This document shows positions 54,974-63,198 of a stretch of DNA of 64,000 bases, piece by piece. The position numbers and the translations under genes were made by a program. This DNA comes from Pseudomonadota bacterium. Its GTDB lineage: Bacteria; Pseudomonadota; Gammaproteobacteria; Pseudomonadales; Pseudohongiellaceae. Each line of letters begins with the position of its first letter. Positions within the stretch are counted from its first letter, which is position 1. The DNA is taken from contig JAQCKF010000019.1 in NCBI GenBank assembly GCA_027592275.1, positions 1 to 64,000 on the forward strand. The letters run 5' to 3'. The notes under the pieces are model-generated. The model was not told where the DNA came from and did no database searches. It saw only the letters and a program-made list of their open reading frames with translations.

Positions 54974-57900
54974 ATGTTTGCTCATATTTTTCGCTTTGAG
55001 ATGAATTACCATTCCCGGCAAACACTGGTCTACGTGGTTTCGGCGGTATTGTTTTTACTGAGTTTTCTCGCCACGGTGTCTGACAACATCGGCATCGGAG
55101 GCACTGTATCCAATATCAATATTAACTCCCCATTCAACGTGATTGTGGTGCTGGCTAGCATCAGCTTCCTTGCCTCATTGATCGCCGGTGTTGCCTACGC
55201 TTCCAGCCCGATATTAAGAGACTTCGATCACAATGTGGCCGAGCTGTTCTTCACCACCAGAGTCACCAAATTCGATTATTTGATGGGGCGATTCTGCGGG
55301 GCAACGATTTTCAGTTTTGTCGTTTATTTTGCTGCGGCACTAGGTGTTCTTCTAGGTGAGTTAATGCCCTGGCTGGATCCTGAGCGAATGGGGCCTATGC
55401 GGCTCGATGCTTACTGGTTTGCCACCTGGGCCATAGCTATTCCCAACATGTTAATGATATCTACACTGGTATTCCTGGTTGCGACACTTACCCGCAGTCT
55501 TATGGCGAGTTACGTAGTGCTGGTGTTGGTGCTGATAATCAGCTCGGTGATCTCGTCAATTGTGGACCCCGAGGACTTGCAACTTCTCAGCCTGTTGGAT
55601 CCCTTCGGACAGGTAGCTATTACTGAGATAACGCGGTACTGGACTCCATTTGAAATGAATGAGTTGGTCATTCCCGTGGAAGGTAACCTGCTTTACAACC
55701 GTCTATTGGCGGGGGCGTTATCAGTGATATTTATAGCGCTGGCCTATCGTTACTTCCCGTTCTCACTGGACTTTGTGAATTCTACAAGTAAGTGGATGCA
55801 ACGATTCCGACGCTCATCAAAGCCGCGCGCTGACAAGCAGGCGCCCGCAAGAATGGCTGCTGCTCAACGCAATAGCTCGAATAAGAGTTTTGGTTTCCGC
55901 GCCCAGCTTACACAGTTCGCATCACTGATTCGTATTGAATTTCACAACATTATTATCGGCAAGGCGTTCCTTGTGATGGCGTTGTTGGGGATGTTCCAAG
56001 TAGGTATTAATGCGTTTTTAGGGCTTGCCGGTATTTTTGGTACCGAGGTCTATCCGACGACTTCGGCAATGCTACTAATTATAAACAGTGGTTACTCAAT
56101 TCCTCTAATCGTTGTGTTGGTCTTCTATTCGTCTGAGCTATTGGTACGAGACCGAAATGTCGGCGTATCTGAGATGCTGGATTCAATGCCTTATCCAAAT
56201 TGGGTCATTATCGGGGCCAAGTTACTTGGTTTGATGTCGGTGATGACCGTGATGTTGATGGCGGCAATACTGGCAGCCGTACTCGTGCAAATCGCCAAGG
56301 GATATTACGACTTCAATTTTGCGCAGTACCTCTTCGGTCTATTCTCGTTCTTTCAGTTTTCGATCTGGTTCACTTGTGTGTTGGCAGTATTCGCCCAGGT
56401 TATAACCGGCAACCGTTACATGGGCATGTTTGTTGTAGTGATGTACTTTGCCGGAACCATATTTTTGCCTCAGCAAGGTTTTGACCATAACCTGTATCTG
56501 TTTAGTACCCCGGGAGTTCCCTATTCGGTATTCACAGGATTTGGCCCCAACATCAGCGCCTTCGTCTGGTTTTCCGTTTATTGGTCTTTGTTCTGTGCTT
56601 TATTGCTCATCGCGATGCATCTGGTATGGCAGCGGGGGACCGAAATTAAGGGCCGCTTTCGTTGGAAGAACATCAAGCCAAGGTTTAGTACACCGGTGGC
56701 TATCGCTGCTGCCATTTGCTTGCTGGCATTTGCAGGTACTGGGAGCTTTATTTACTACAACACGAATGTACTTAACAACAAGCTCAGCAACCTTGATGTC
56801 GAGGAGAGATTTGCTGACTACGAAAAAGCCTACAAGCAGTACGAAGACCTCAATTCTCCGGATATTATGTCGCTTTACACCGAAGTGGATATATTTCCTG
56901 AGGACAGGGAAGCTCACATCGAAGGATTCTATACGGTATCGAATAATTATGATGAGGCAATACCTGAACTGCACTTCACGGTAGCAACTTATCTGACCAT
57001 CAATGAGCTCAATGTGCCGAATTCCACACTCTCTCATTCCGATGCTGACTTGGGCTACTACATCTATCAACTTGATAGTCCTATGCAACCTGGCGAATCT
57101 TTCGATGTTAATTTCGATATCGATTGGCTGACGCCGGGCTTCGTTAACAACTCTCCGACTACAAGCCTGTTGAGTAGTGGTACCTTCTTCAACAACACCG
57201 AGGCCTTCCCATTGCCTGGTTACAACAAGGGCGCAGAACTACTAGATAATAATCGACGCCGCCGCTATGACCTGCCTCCTGCAGAGCGAGCGGCGAAGAT
57301 CGATGATGAAAGTCAGTGGGATGTGGGGCTGGTAACTCGAATGCGTGCGAACTACGAGGCAATCGTCAGTACAAGTAGCGATCAGATTGCAGTGACGCCC
57401 GGCTATCTCGAGCGAGAGTGGGAAGAAGACGGCCGTCGCTATTTTCATTACAAGATGGATGAACCGATATGGCCATTTGTTTCCTTTCTCTCGGCAGACT
57501 ATGAAATGAAGAGCGACAAGTGGAACGATGTCGATCTTGAGGTCTACTACAAGCATGAGCAAAACGTGGATAGGATGTTAGAGGCATCGAAGAAATCACT
57601 GGATTATTTCACAGCTAATTTCAGTCCCTACCAGTATCGTCAGTATCGCATCTTCGAGTTTCCACGACAGCGGGGCGCCTTCGCGCAGTCGTTCCCCAAT
57701 ACCATCCCGTTTTCCGAAGCCATTGGCTTCGTAGCTGACATCCGTGATCCCGAGGCAATCGACTATGTGTTTTATGTCACGGCTCATGAATTTGCTCACC
57801 AGTGGTGGGGACATCAGGTTGTTGGTGCCAACGTTCAAGGTGCAGCGGTACTGACTGAAACGCTCGCGCAGTACTCGGCGCTAATGGTGATGGAGAAAGA

Positions 57901-58573
57901 GTATGGCGCTGCTCACATGCAGCGCTTTCTCAAGTATGAGCTTGATAATTATCTGAATAGTCGGGGCGCAGAGGTGTTGGAAGAACTGCCGCTGATGTTG
58001 GTAGAGAATCAAGGCTATATTCACTATCGCAAAGGTAGCTTGGTGCTCTACGCGCTGAAGGACTACCTGGGCGAGGACACCGTCAATCTTATACTGCGTG
58101 AATTCATCGCCGAATGGGGATTCAAGGGACCGCCGTATCCAACAACTAGACACTTGTTGGCGAAGATTCGGGAAAACGCACCACAGGAATATCAGGGCAT
58201 CATCACCGACCTGTTTGAAAAGATTGTACTCTACGACCTCCGCGCGGAAGACAGCCACTACACAGAATTACCCGATGGCCGCTTTGAAGTGACAATAAAC
58301 ACAGCCGCCAGCAAGTTCGAAGCAGATGGGCAGGGGGAAGAAACTCAAGTGGTAATGGATGCCTTGATCGATATTGCCGTGCTTGGCGAGGAAGATGACG
58401 AAACCAAGGTGCCTGAAATTCTTCATATCGAAAAGCAGCACGTCGATTCTGAGAATCAAACGTTTGTCTTTGTTGTGGATAGCAGGCCGGTGTCTGTCGG
58501 TATCGATCCGCTGAACAAGTTGATAGACAGAAATCCAGACGACAACACGAAAAGTATTGATGTGCTTAACTAG
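54974..58573 (+). CDS. ABC-2 permease fused to M1-family zinc aminopeptidase
   Basis: A 1199-residue inner-membrane protein. Residues 1-600 hold two blocks of six helices with an internal basic linker (about 272-310, RFRRSSKPRADKQ), i.e. two ABC-2 permease halves. After the last helix (ICLLAFAGTGSFIYYN) come about 600 periplasmic residues of M1 gluzincin fold. Zinc motif HEFAHQWWG places His938, Glu939 and His942, with Glu962 in LTETLAQYSA as the likely third ligand. The usual GAMEN substrate motif is absent; FAQSFPNTIPFSE occupies its place. This permease-M1 architecture is a recognised family. The gene is coupled to the ATPase upstream. Confidence 0.93.
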   Translation: MFAHIFRFEMNYHSRQTLVYVVSAVLFLLSFLATVSDNIGIGGTVSNININSPFNVIVVLASISFLASLIAGVAYASSPILRDFDHNVAELFFTTRVTKFDYLMGRFCGATIFSFVVYFAAALGVLLGELMPWLDPERMGPMRLDAYWFATWAIAIPNMLMISTLVFLVATLTRSLMASYVVLVLVLIISSVISSIVDPEDLQLLSLLDPFGQVAITEITRYWTPFEMNELVIPVEGNLLYNRLLAGALSVIFIALAYRYFPFSLDFVNSTSKWMQRFRRSSKPRADKQAPARMAAAQRNSSNKSFGFRAQLTQFASLIRIEFHNIIIGKAFLVMALLGMFQVGINAFLGLAGIFGTEVYPTTSAMLLIINSGYSIPLIVVLVFYSSELLVRDRNVGVSEMLDSMPYPNWVIIGAKLLGLMSVMTVMLMAAILAAVLVQIAKGYYDFNFAQYLFGLFSFFQFSIWFTCVLAVFAQVITGNRYMGMFVVVMYFAGTIFLPQQGFDHNLYLFSTPGVPYSVFTGFGPNISAFVWFSVYWSLFCALLLIAMHLVWQRGTEIKGRFRWKNIKPRFSTPVAIAAAICLLAFAGTGSFIYYNTNVLNNKLSNLDVEERFADYEKAYKQYEDLNSPDIMSLYTEVDIFPEDREAHIEGFYTVSNNYDEAIPELHFTVATYLTINELNVPNSTLSHSDADLGYYIYQLDSPMQPGESFDVNFDIDWLTPGFVNNSPTTSLLSSGTFFNNTEAFPLPGYNKGAELLDNNRRRRYDLPPAERAAKIDDESQWDVGLVTRMRANYEAIVSTSSDQIAVTPGYLEREWEEDGRRYFHYKMDEPIWPFVSFLSADYEMKSDKWNDVDLEVYYKHEQNVDRMLEASKKSLDYFTANFSPYQYRQYRIFEFPRQRGAFAQSFPNTIPFSEAIGFVADIRDPEAIDYVFYVTAHEFAHQWWGHQVVGANVQGAAVLTETLAQYSALMVMEKEYGAAHMQRFLKYELDNYLNSRGAEVLEELPLMLVENQGYIHYRKGSLVLYALKDYLGEDTVNLILREFIAEWGFKGPPYPTTRHLLAKIRENAPQEYQGIITDLFEKIVLYDLRAEDSHYTELPDGRFEVTINTAASKFEADGQGEETQVVMDALIDIAVLGEEDDETKVPEILHIEKQHVDSENQTFVFVVDSRPVSVGIDPLNKLIDRNPDDNTKSIDVLN

Positions 58574-58946
58574 AAAGGTTTTTCGTTAGTAGATAAATCT
58601 CTCTTGTGGACTGCTCGACTAATGTAGGGATTTGGGCAAGAACAGAAAGGCATAGACTGTTATTTCTATAGCAGTTTGCAATTGATTACATTCGTTTTAG
58701 TTAAGACAGTAGAGACTACTTTAGTAGAAGTGATCTTTACTGTTTTTTTTGGTTTGGATAGTTGTAGAATCTAATCGCTGTTCAAGGCAGCTCGCTAACG
58801 CAGCGCCGACGACCTGAGAAAGTTACTTCTCTTGAACTTGTCGCTGCCACGCTGCAGATCTTCGTGATGAGCCGCGATTCCCAGCAGACTTTTTAACTAC
58901 TACCAGCAACAGCCGTGAACTGCCCAGCTGTTTCGAGGAACAACGA
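58574..58946. other. Intergenic region before selO
   Basis: A 373-nt gap. It holds a terminator at 58707-58750 and, at 58625-58646, AGGGATTTGGGCAAGAACAG, which resembles the start of the direct repeats near 20.6 kb. GAGGA at 58938 is the selO ribosome site. I see no coding frame or RNA gene. Confidence 0.5.
58707..58750 (+). terminator. Rho-independent terminator after the permease/peptidase gene
   Basis: A long hairpin from CAGTAGAGA to TCTTTACTG (58707-58742, about 15 pairs with two wobbles and one mismatch) is followed by eight T residues. It lies 134 nt after the permease stop, so some untranslated sequence precedes it. Confidence 0.8.
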
Positions 58947-60437
58947 ATGCAAGAACCAAGTGCTCCATTCAGTTTTAGCAACAGCTACGCTGAGGAATTG
59001 CCAGACTTCTACGTCGAAAGTGCCCCGATGGCTGTCCAGGAGCCGAGCTTACTGCAATTCAACGCCCCGCTTGCCGACGAACTGGGTTTGGGTGTCGGTG
59101 AACTGCCATCACAAGACTTGGCGCAAATCTTCTCAGGACAAAAATTGCTGGCTGGCTCTCGCCCGCTGGCGCAAGCCTACGCTGGGCATCAGTTTGGCGG
59201 ATTCTCTCCGCAGTTGGGCGACGGACGCGGCTTGCTCTTGGGTGAGGTAGCAGCTCCTGATGGACGTCGCCGCGACATCGCGTTGAAAGGTTCTGGACGA
59301 ACGGCGTATTCTCGCGGCGGCGACGGCAAAGCCGCGATTGGACCCGTGCTGCGTGAATATCTTCTCGGCGAAGCGATGCACACTCTGGGAATCCCAACGA
59401 CTCGTTCGTTGGCGGCCGTTGCCACAGGGGAATCCGTGTATCGCGAGAATACATTGCCAGGAGCTATCCTTACTCGTGTGGCTTCCAGCCATATTCGTAT
59501 TGGGACTTTTGAGTTCTTTGCATCTCAGCAGCGCTGGGATCAGGTTAAGCAGCTAGCTGACTATGCCATCGAGCGTCATTATCCGCACTTAAGTAGTGAC
59601 GACGATCGTTATCTTTTGTTCCTCCAGGCGGTGTCTGAACGGCAGGCGGCTCTTGTTGCCAATTGGATGCTGATCGGGTTCATCCACGGCGTCATGAATA
59701 CGGACAACATGGCGATTTCTGGCGAGACGATCGACTATGGTCCCTGCGCTTTCATGGAAGCATTTAGCCCTGATGCTGTGTTCAGCTCCATCGACCAACG
59801 AGGGCGTTACGCGTACAAGAATCAGCCGCAGATGGCACAATGGAATCTGACTCGATTCGCAGAGGCGTTACTTCCGCTGATTGACAAAGACAATCCCGAG
59901 CGAGCCGTTCCGAAAGTGGAAGCGATTCTCAACGATTTTACCTTTCACTATGAAAAGCACTGGTTAGCTGGGGCGCAAGCGAAGCTGGGATTGGAAAATT
60001 CCGATTTGGACGTCGACAGTGACAAAGTGCTTGTGAATGACTGGCTCAATCTGCTAGAGATTTATGCAGTTGACTACACGCTCGCGTGGCGACGACTAGC
60101 GGACGCCGCTGAAGGTAATTCGGAATCCCTGGAGGCGTTGTTTCCTTCCTCTGAGGTTCTCAGCCCTTGGCTTAACCGGTGGCATGAACGAATCGCTAAG
60201 CAGTCTGCTGCCGACAGCGCTTCACGGATGCGCTCCGTTAATCCGATCTATATTCCGCGAAACCATTTTGTGGAAGACGCATTGGACGCAGCAACCAACG
60301 ACAGCAACTTAGAACCGTTCGAGAAATTGCTAGCTGTGCTCTCACATCCCTTCGATGAGCGCCCGGAGCTTGCGAGTTACGCTCAACCAGCGCCGGAAAA
60401 TTTCACCGGCCGCTACAAGACTTTCTGCGGTACGTAG
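58947..60437 (+). CDS. selO: Protein AMPylase SelO (YdiU)
   Basis: A 496-residue pseudokinase-fold AMP transferase. Family signatures are AYAGHQFGGFSPQLGDGRGLLLGE, ALKGSGRTAYSRGGDGKAAIGPVLREYL, the NTDNMAISGETIDYGPCAFM active region and a C-terminal cysteine (YKTFCGT) at the position where eukaryotic SelO has selenocysteine. SelO transfers AMP to Ser, Thr or Tyr and is linked to redox stress. GAGGA lies 8 nt before ATG 58947. Length fits the family. It converges with the suf operon. Confidence 0.96.
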   Translation: MQEPSAPFSFSNSYAEELPDFYVESAPMAVQEPSLLQFNAPLADELGLGVGELPSQDLAQIFSGQKLLAGSRPLAQAYAGHQFGGFSPQLGDGRGLLLGEVAAPDGRRRDIALKGSGRTAYSRGGDGKAAIGPVLREYLLGEAMHTLGIPTTRSLAAVATGESVYRENTLPGAILTRVASSHIRIGTFEFFASQQRWDQVKQLADYAIERHYPHLSSDDDRYLLFLQAVSERQAALVANWMLIGFIHGVMNTDNMAISGETIDYGPCAFMEAFSPDAVFSSIDQRGRYAYKNQPQMAQWNLTRFAEALLPLIDKDNPERAVPKVEAILNDFTFHYEKHWLAGAQAKLGLENSDLDVDSDKVLVNDWLNLLEIYAVDYTLAWRRLADAAEGNSESLEALFPSSEVLSPWLNRWHERIAKQSAADSASRMRSVNPIYIPRNHFVEDALDAATNDSNLEPFEKLLAVLSHPFDERPELASYAQPAPENFTGRYKTFCGT

Positions 60438-60479
60438 TCTCTATTTCCGGGGACATTATTTACGCTACTGCCTATCATA

Positions 60480-60507
60480 AAAGGGCCCACAGTTGTGTGG
60501 GCCCTTT
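60480..60507. terminator. Bidirectional terminator between selO and sufE
   Basis: AAAGGGCCCACA (60480-60491), loop GTTG and TGTGGGCCCTTT (60496-60507) form a perfect 12-bp stem. It has short A/T flanks on both sides and can serve the convergent selO (+) and suf (-) transcripts. Confidence 0.88.
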
Positions 60508-60550
60508 ACGTTGTATCAGAAGGTAAAATAGAACGAAAGTTAACGAGCCG

Positions 60551-61009
60551 CTAGGCAGTATTTGCAGTCGCAATAGTACGGATCTTGCTGATCATCGAGC
60601 GCAGACCGTTGCCGCGCGTTGGCGAGATGTGGCGGAACAGGTCGAGACGTTCAAATAGTTTGTCTATATCTGTCGCCAACAAGTCTGTTGGAGTGAGGTT
60701 GTTAAAAGCCAGCAGAATAATTGCGGCCAGTCCGCGCACAATGATGGCGTCGGAATCGATCAGTAGCAGCAGTTTGCCGTTCTCTTTATCGAAATGATGA
60801 ATAAGCCACACCTGACTCTGGCAGCCGTGCACGTAATTTTTCTCGGTGCGTTCAGCATCGGGAAACGGCGGAAGCTGTTTGCCTAGGTCGATAATAAAGG
60901 CGTAGCGATCTTCCCAGTCGTCGAGAAGTTCAAAGGCGTCATATACATCTTCTAGTGTGATGCTGCTGCCCAGCGGGTTGTTGGCGAAATCGTTTGCGCT
61001 GCCGCTCAT
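60551..61009 (-). CDS. sufE: Cysteine desulfuration protein SufE
   Basis: A 152-residue sulfur acceptor for SufS. The acceptor cysteine is Cys63 in YVHGCQSQVWL. The ITLEDVYDAFELLDDWEDRYAFIIDLGKQLPP stretch is typical. The C-terminus keeps SPTRGNGLRSMI. ATG 61009 overlaps the sufT TAA by one base (TAATG), so translation is coupled. The frame extends upstream inside sufT but without a need for it. It is the last gene of the suf operon. Confidence 0.95.
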   Translation of the reverse strand: MSGSANDFANNPLGSSITLEDVYDAFELLDDWEDRYAFIIDLGKQLPPFPDAERTEKNYVHGCQSQVWLIHHFDKENGKLLLLIDSDAIIVRGLAAIILLAFNNLTPTDLLATDIDKLFERLDLFRHISPTRGNGLRSMISKIRTIATANTA

Positions 61010-61551
61010 TACAACATTCCCAGTTCCAGCTTGGCTTCGTCGCTGAGCATTTCTTTGCTCCACAGTGGATCAAAGGTTATCTCTACGGTGACTTTGTCTA
61101 CGTTGGGCACGTGTTCCAGTTTGGTTTTTACGTCTTGGGCAATCACCGGGCCCATGCCACAGCCAGCGGCGGTGAGAGTCATGGTGATCTTGACGTGATT
61201 GCCAAATTCGGGATCTTTCTCTAGGCTGCAGTTGTAAATCAGCCCCATTTCAACAACGCTAACTGGAATTTCCGGGTCATAGCAGTTGCCTAAAGCTTCC
61301 CACAGCTGATCTTCGTTAACAGAACCGTCTTGGGGAATATCAAAACTACTGACCTGTGGTTGTTTCCCAAGGGCATCAGCGTCTTGGCCTTCAATGCGCG
61401 CCATATTGCCGTTTACTGCTACGGTATACGTGCCACCTAGTGACTGGGTAATGCTAATGAAGGCATTCGCCGGAATCATGATTTCCGTTCCCGATGGCAC
61501 TAGGCGGGCTTCCACCTCACGCGTGGTTACTACAACTTCTCTTTCTTCCAT
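61009..61551 (-). CDS. sufT: Fe-S assembly protein SufT (MIP18/DUF59 family)
   Basis: A 180-residue protein. The C-terminal MIP18/DUF59 domain has CYDPEIPVSVVEMGLIYN, TLTAAGCGMGPVIAQDVKTKL and VEITFDPLWSKEMLSDEAK. The N-terminal part (EREVVVTTREVEARLVPSG) is the SufT-specific extension. SufT helps mature some Fe-S proteins, notably under high demand. It starts 11 nt after the sufA stop and is followed by sufE with a one-base overlap. Confidence 0.94.
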   Translation of the reverse strand: MEEREVVVTTREVEARLVPSGTEIMIPANAFISITQSLGGTYTVAVNGNMARIEGQDADALGKQPQVSSFDIPQDGSVNEDQLWEALGNCYDPEIPVSVVEMGLIYNCSLEKDPEFGNHVKITMTLTAAGCGMGPVIAQDVKTKLEHVPNVDKVTVEITFDPLWSKEMLSDEAKLELGML

Positions 61552-61562
61552 CTTCTACTCCG

Positions 61563-61928
61563 TCACGACACGGTAAAGCTTTCGCCGCAGCCACATTCTG
61601 CTGTGGCGTTAGGGTTGCGGAATTCAAAAGTAGAATTCACACCCACGGTGACGAAATCGATTTCAGTACCGTTTACCAGCGGCAGGTGTTCGTTCTTTAC
61701 AAACACATCTACGCCGTCGAGATGAAATATCCGATCACTGCCACCGGCTTCTTCCACCCACTGCGTTTCGTACTTGAAACCGGAGCAGCCGCTTTCTTTA
61801 ATAGATAGGCGAATGCCAAGAGCTTCTGGTTTCTTGTCTAACTGTTTGCGAACGTGTTCGACCGCGCTGGGTGTCATCGTGATCGCAACTGCGACTTCAA
61901 CGGCCGGGGTGAATAATTGAACTGTCAT
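61563..61928 (-). CDS. sufA: A-type Fe-S carrier (SufA-like)
   Basis: A 121-residue HesB/IscA-type carrier. The three ligand cysteines are Cys48 (KESGCSGFKY), Cys112 and Cys114 (ECGCGESF). It moves clusters from SufBCD to target proteins. ATG 61928 is chosen because GGAGG lies 7-8 nt upstream; the frame is open earlier. The start lies 13 nt after the sufS stop, within the operon. Position in the suf operon argues for SufA rather than ErpA or IscA. Confidence 0.92.
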   Translation of the reverse strand: MTVQLFTPAVEVAVAITMTPSAVEHVRKQLDKKPEALGIRLSIKESGCSGFKYETQWVEEAGGSDRIFHLDGVDVFVKNEHLPLVNGTEIDFVTVGVNSTFEFRNPNATAECGCGESFTVS

Positions 61929-61941
61929 GATTCCGCCTCCA

Positions 61942-63192
61942 TTAGGCAAACCGACTTTGTATTTTCCGCAGAGCGGTAAAAAGCTGCTCTACTTCTTCAA
62001 GGGTATTATAGAACGCAAACGAAGCCCGAGCTGTACCGGGAATCTCGTAAAACTCCATTAGCGGCATGGCACAGTGATGACCGGTGCGAATTGCAATGCC
62101 CTGCTGGTCCAGCAGGGTGCCAATATCACTGGGGTGAAGGCCTTCAATTGTAAAGGACATCACTGGCACTTTGTTAGCGGCAGTGCCAACCACCGTCATG
62201 CCCGGCACACTGGCGACTAGTTCGTTGGCGCGCCGTAGCAGTGCATTTTCAGCAGCTTCCATCGCGCCGCGATCGAGGCTTGCTAGATAATCAATAGCTG
62301 CACCTAGGCCCACGGCTTCGGCAACGGCCGGCGTACCGGCTTCGAATTTGTAGGGCAGGGTGTTGTAAGTGGTGCCTGCAAAACTCACCCGCTCGATCAT
62401 TTCACCGCCGCCCTGCCAAGGGGGCATGGCTTCCAGCAAATCGGCTTTGCCATACAATACACCAATGCCGGTGGGGCCAACCACCTTGTGGGCTGAGAAC
62501 ACGTAAAAGTCGCAATCCAGTGCCTGAACATCTACCTGGAAGTGGGGCACTGCTTGGGCGCCGTCGATGAGGGTTATCACTCCCTGCGCCTTGGCTTTAG
62601 CTACCATGTCGGCAACCGGGTTTATCGTGCCCAGTGCGTTAGAGACATGGGTAAAGGCCAAAATACGGGTGCGTTCACCCAGCAGGCAGTGGAAAGATTC
62701 CCTATCCAGTTCACCTTCAGGGGTGATCTGAATGGGGACCACTTTAGCTCCAGTGCGCTCGGCTAGCATCTGCCAAGGCACGATATTGGCGTGGTGCTCC
62801 ATCTGGCTTAGCAAAATTTCGTCACCGGGTTTAAGCTTCTCAGCGAGGCCATTGGCGACTAAATTGATGGCTTCAGTTGTGCCTCGAGTCCAAATAATCT
62901 GCCGCGAACTGGGCGCGTTCAGAAACTTCTGAACCTTCTCGCGGGCGCCTTCGAAGGCACTGGTAGCTCGATCACCAAGGGTGTGAGCGCCACGATGCAC
63001 ATTGGAATGCATCTCCCGGTAGTAGCGGTCCATGGCTTGCAATACCGCCTCGGGGCGTTGCGACGAGGCGCCGTTGTCCAGATAAACTAAAGGCTTGCCG
63101 TTCACCTGTTGTGACAGTATAGGGAAATCCCGACGTACCGCTTCTACATCAAATTGCGGCGGGGCGGTCTTGGCTACGGACACGGTATTCAT
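61942..63192 (-). CDS. sufS: Cysteine desulfurase SufS
   Basis: A 416-residue class V PLP aminotransferase-fold enzyme that releases persulfide sulfur from cysteine to SufE. Lys236 in FSAHKVVGPTGIG binds PLP. The active-site cysteine is Cys374 in RTGHHCAMPL, on the short loop typical of SufS (group II). LVYLDNGASSQRP and SNVHRGAHTLGDRAT are standard N-terminal motifs. It begins 6 nt after the sufD stop. Confidence 0.97.
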   Translation of the reverse strand: MNTVSVAKTAPPQFDVEAVRRDFPILSQQVNGKPLVYLDNGASSQRPEAVLQAMDRYYREMHSNVHRGAHTLGDRATSAFEGAREKVQKFLNAPSSRQIIWTRGTTEAINLVANGLAEKLKPGDEILLSQMEHHANIVPWQMLAERTGAKVVPIQITPEGELDRESFHCLLGERTRILAFTHVSNALGTINPVADMVAKAKAQGVITLIDGAQAVPHFQVDVQALDCDFYVFSAHKVVGPTGIGVLYGKADLLEAMPPWQGGGEMIERVSFAGTTYNTLPYKFEAGTPAVAEAVGLGAAIDYLASLDRGAMEAAENALLRRANELVASVPGMTVVGTAANKVPVMSFTIEGLHPSDIGTLLDQQGIAIRTGHHCAMPLMEFYEIPGTARASFAFYNTLEEVEQLFTALRKIQSRFA

Positions 63193-63198
63193 ACCCGG

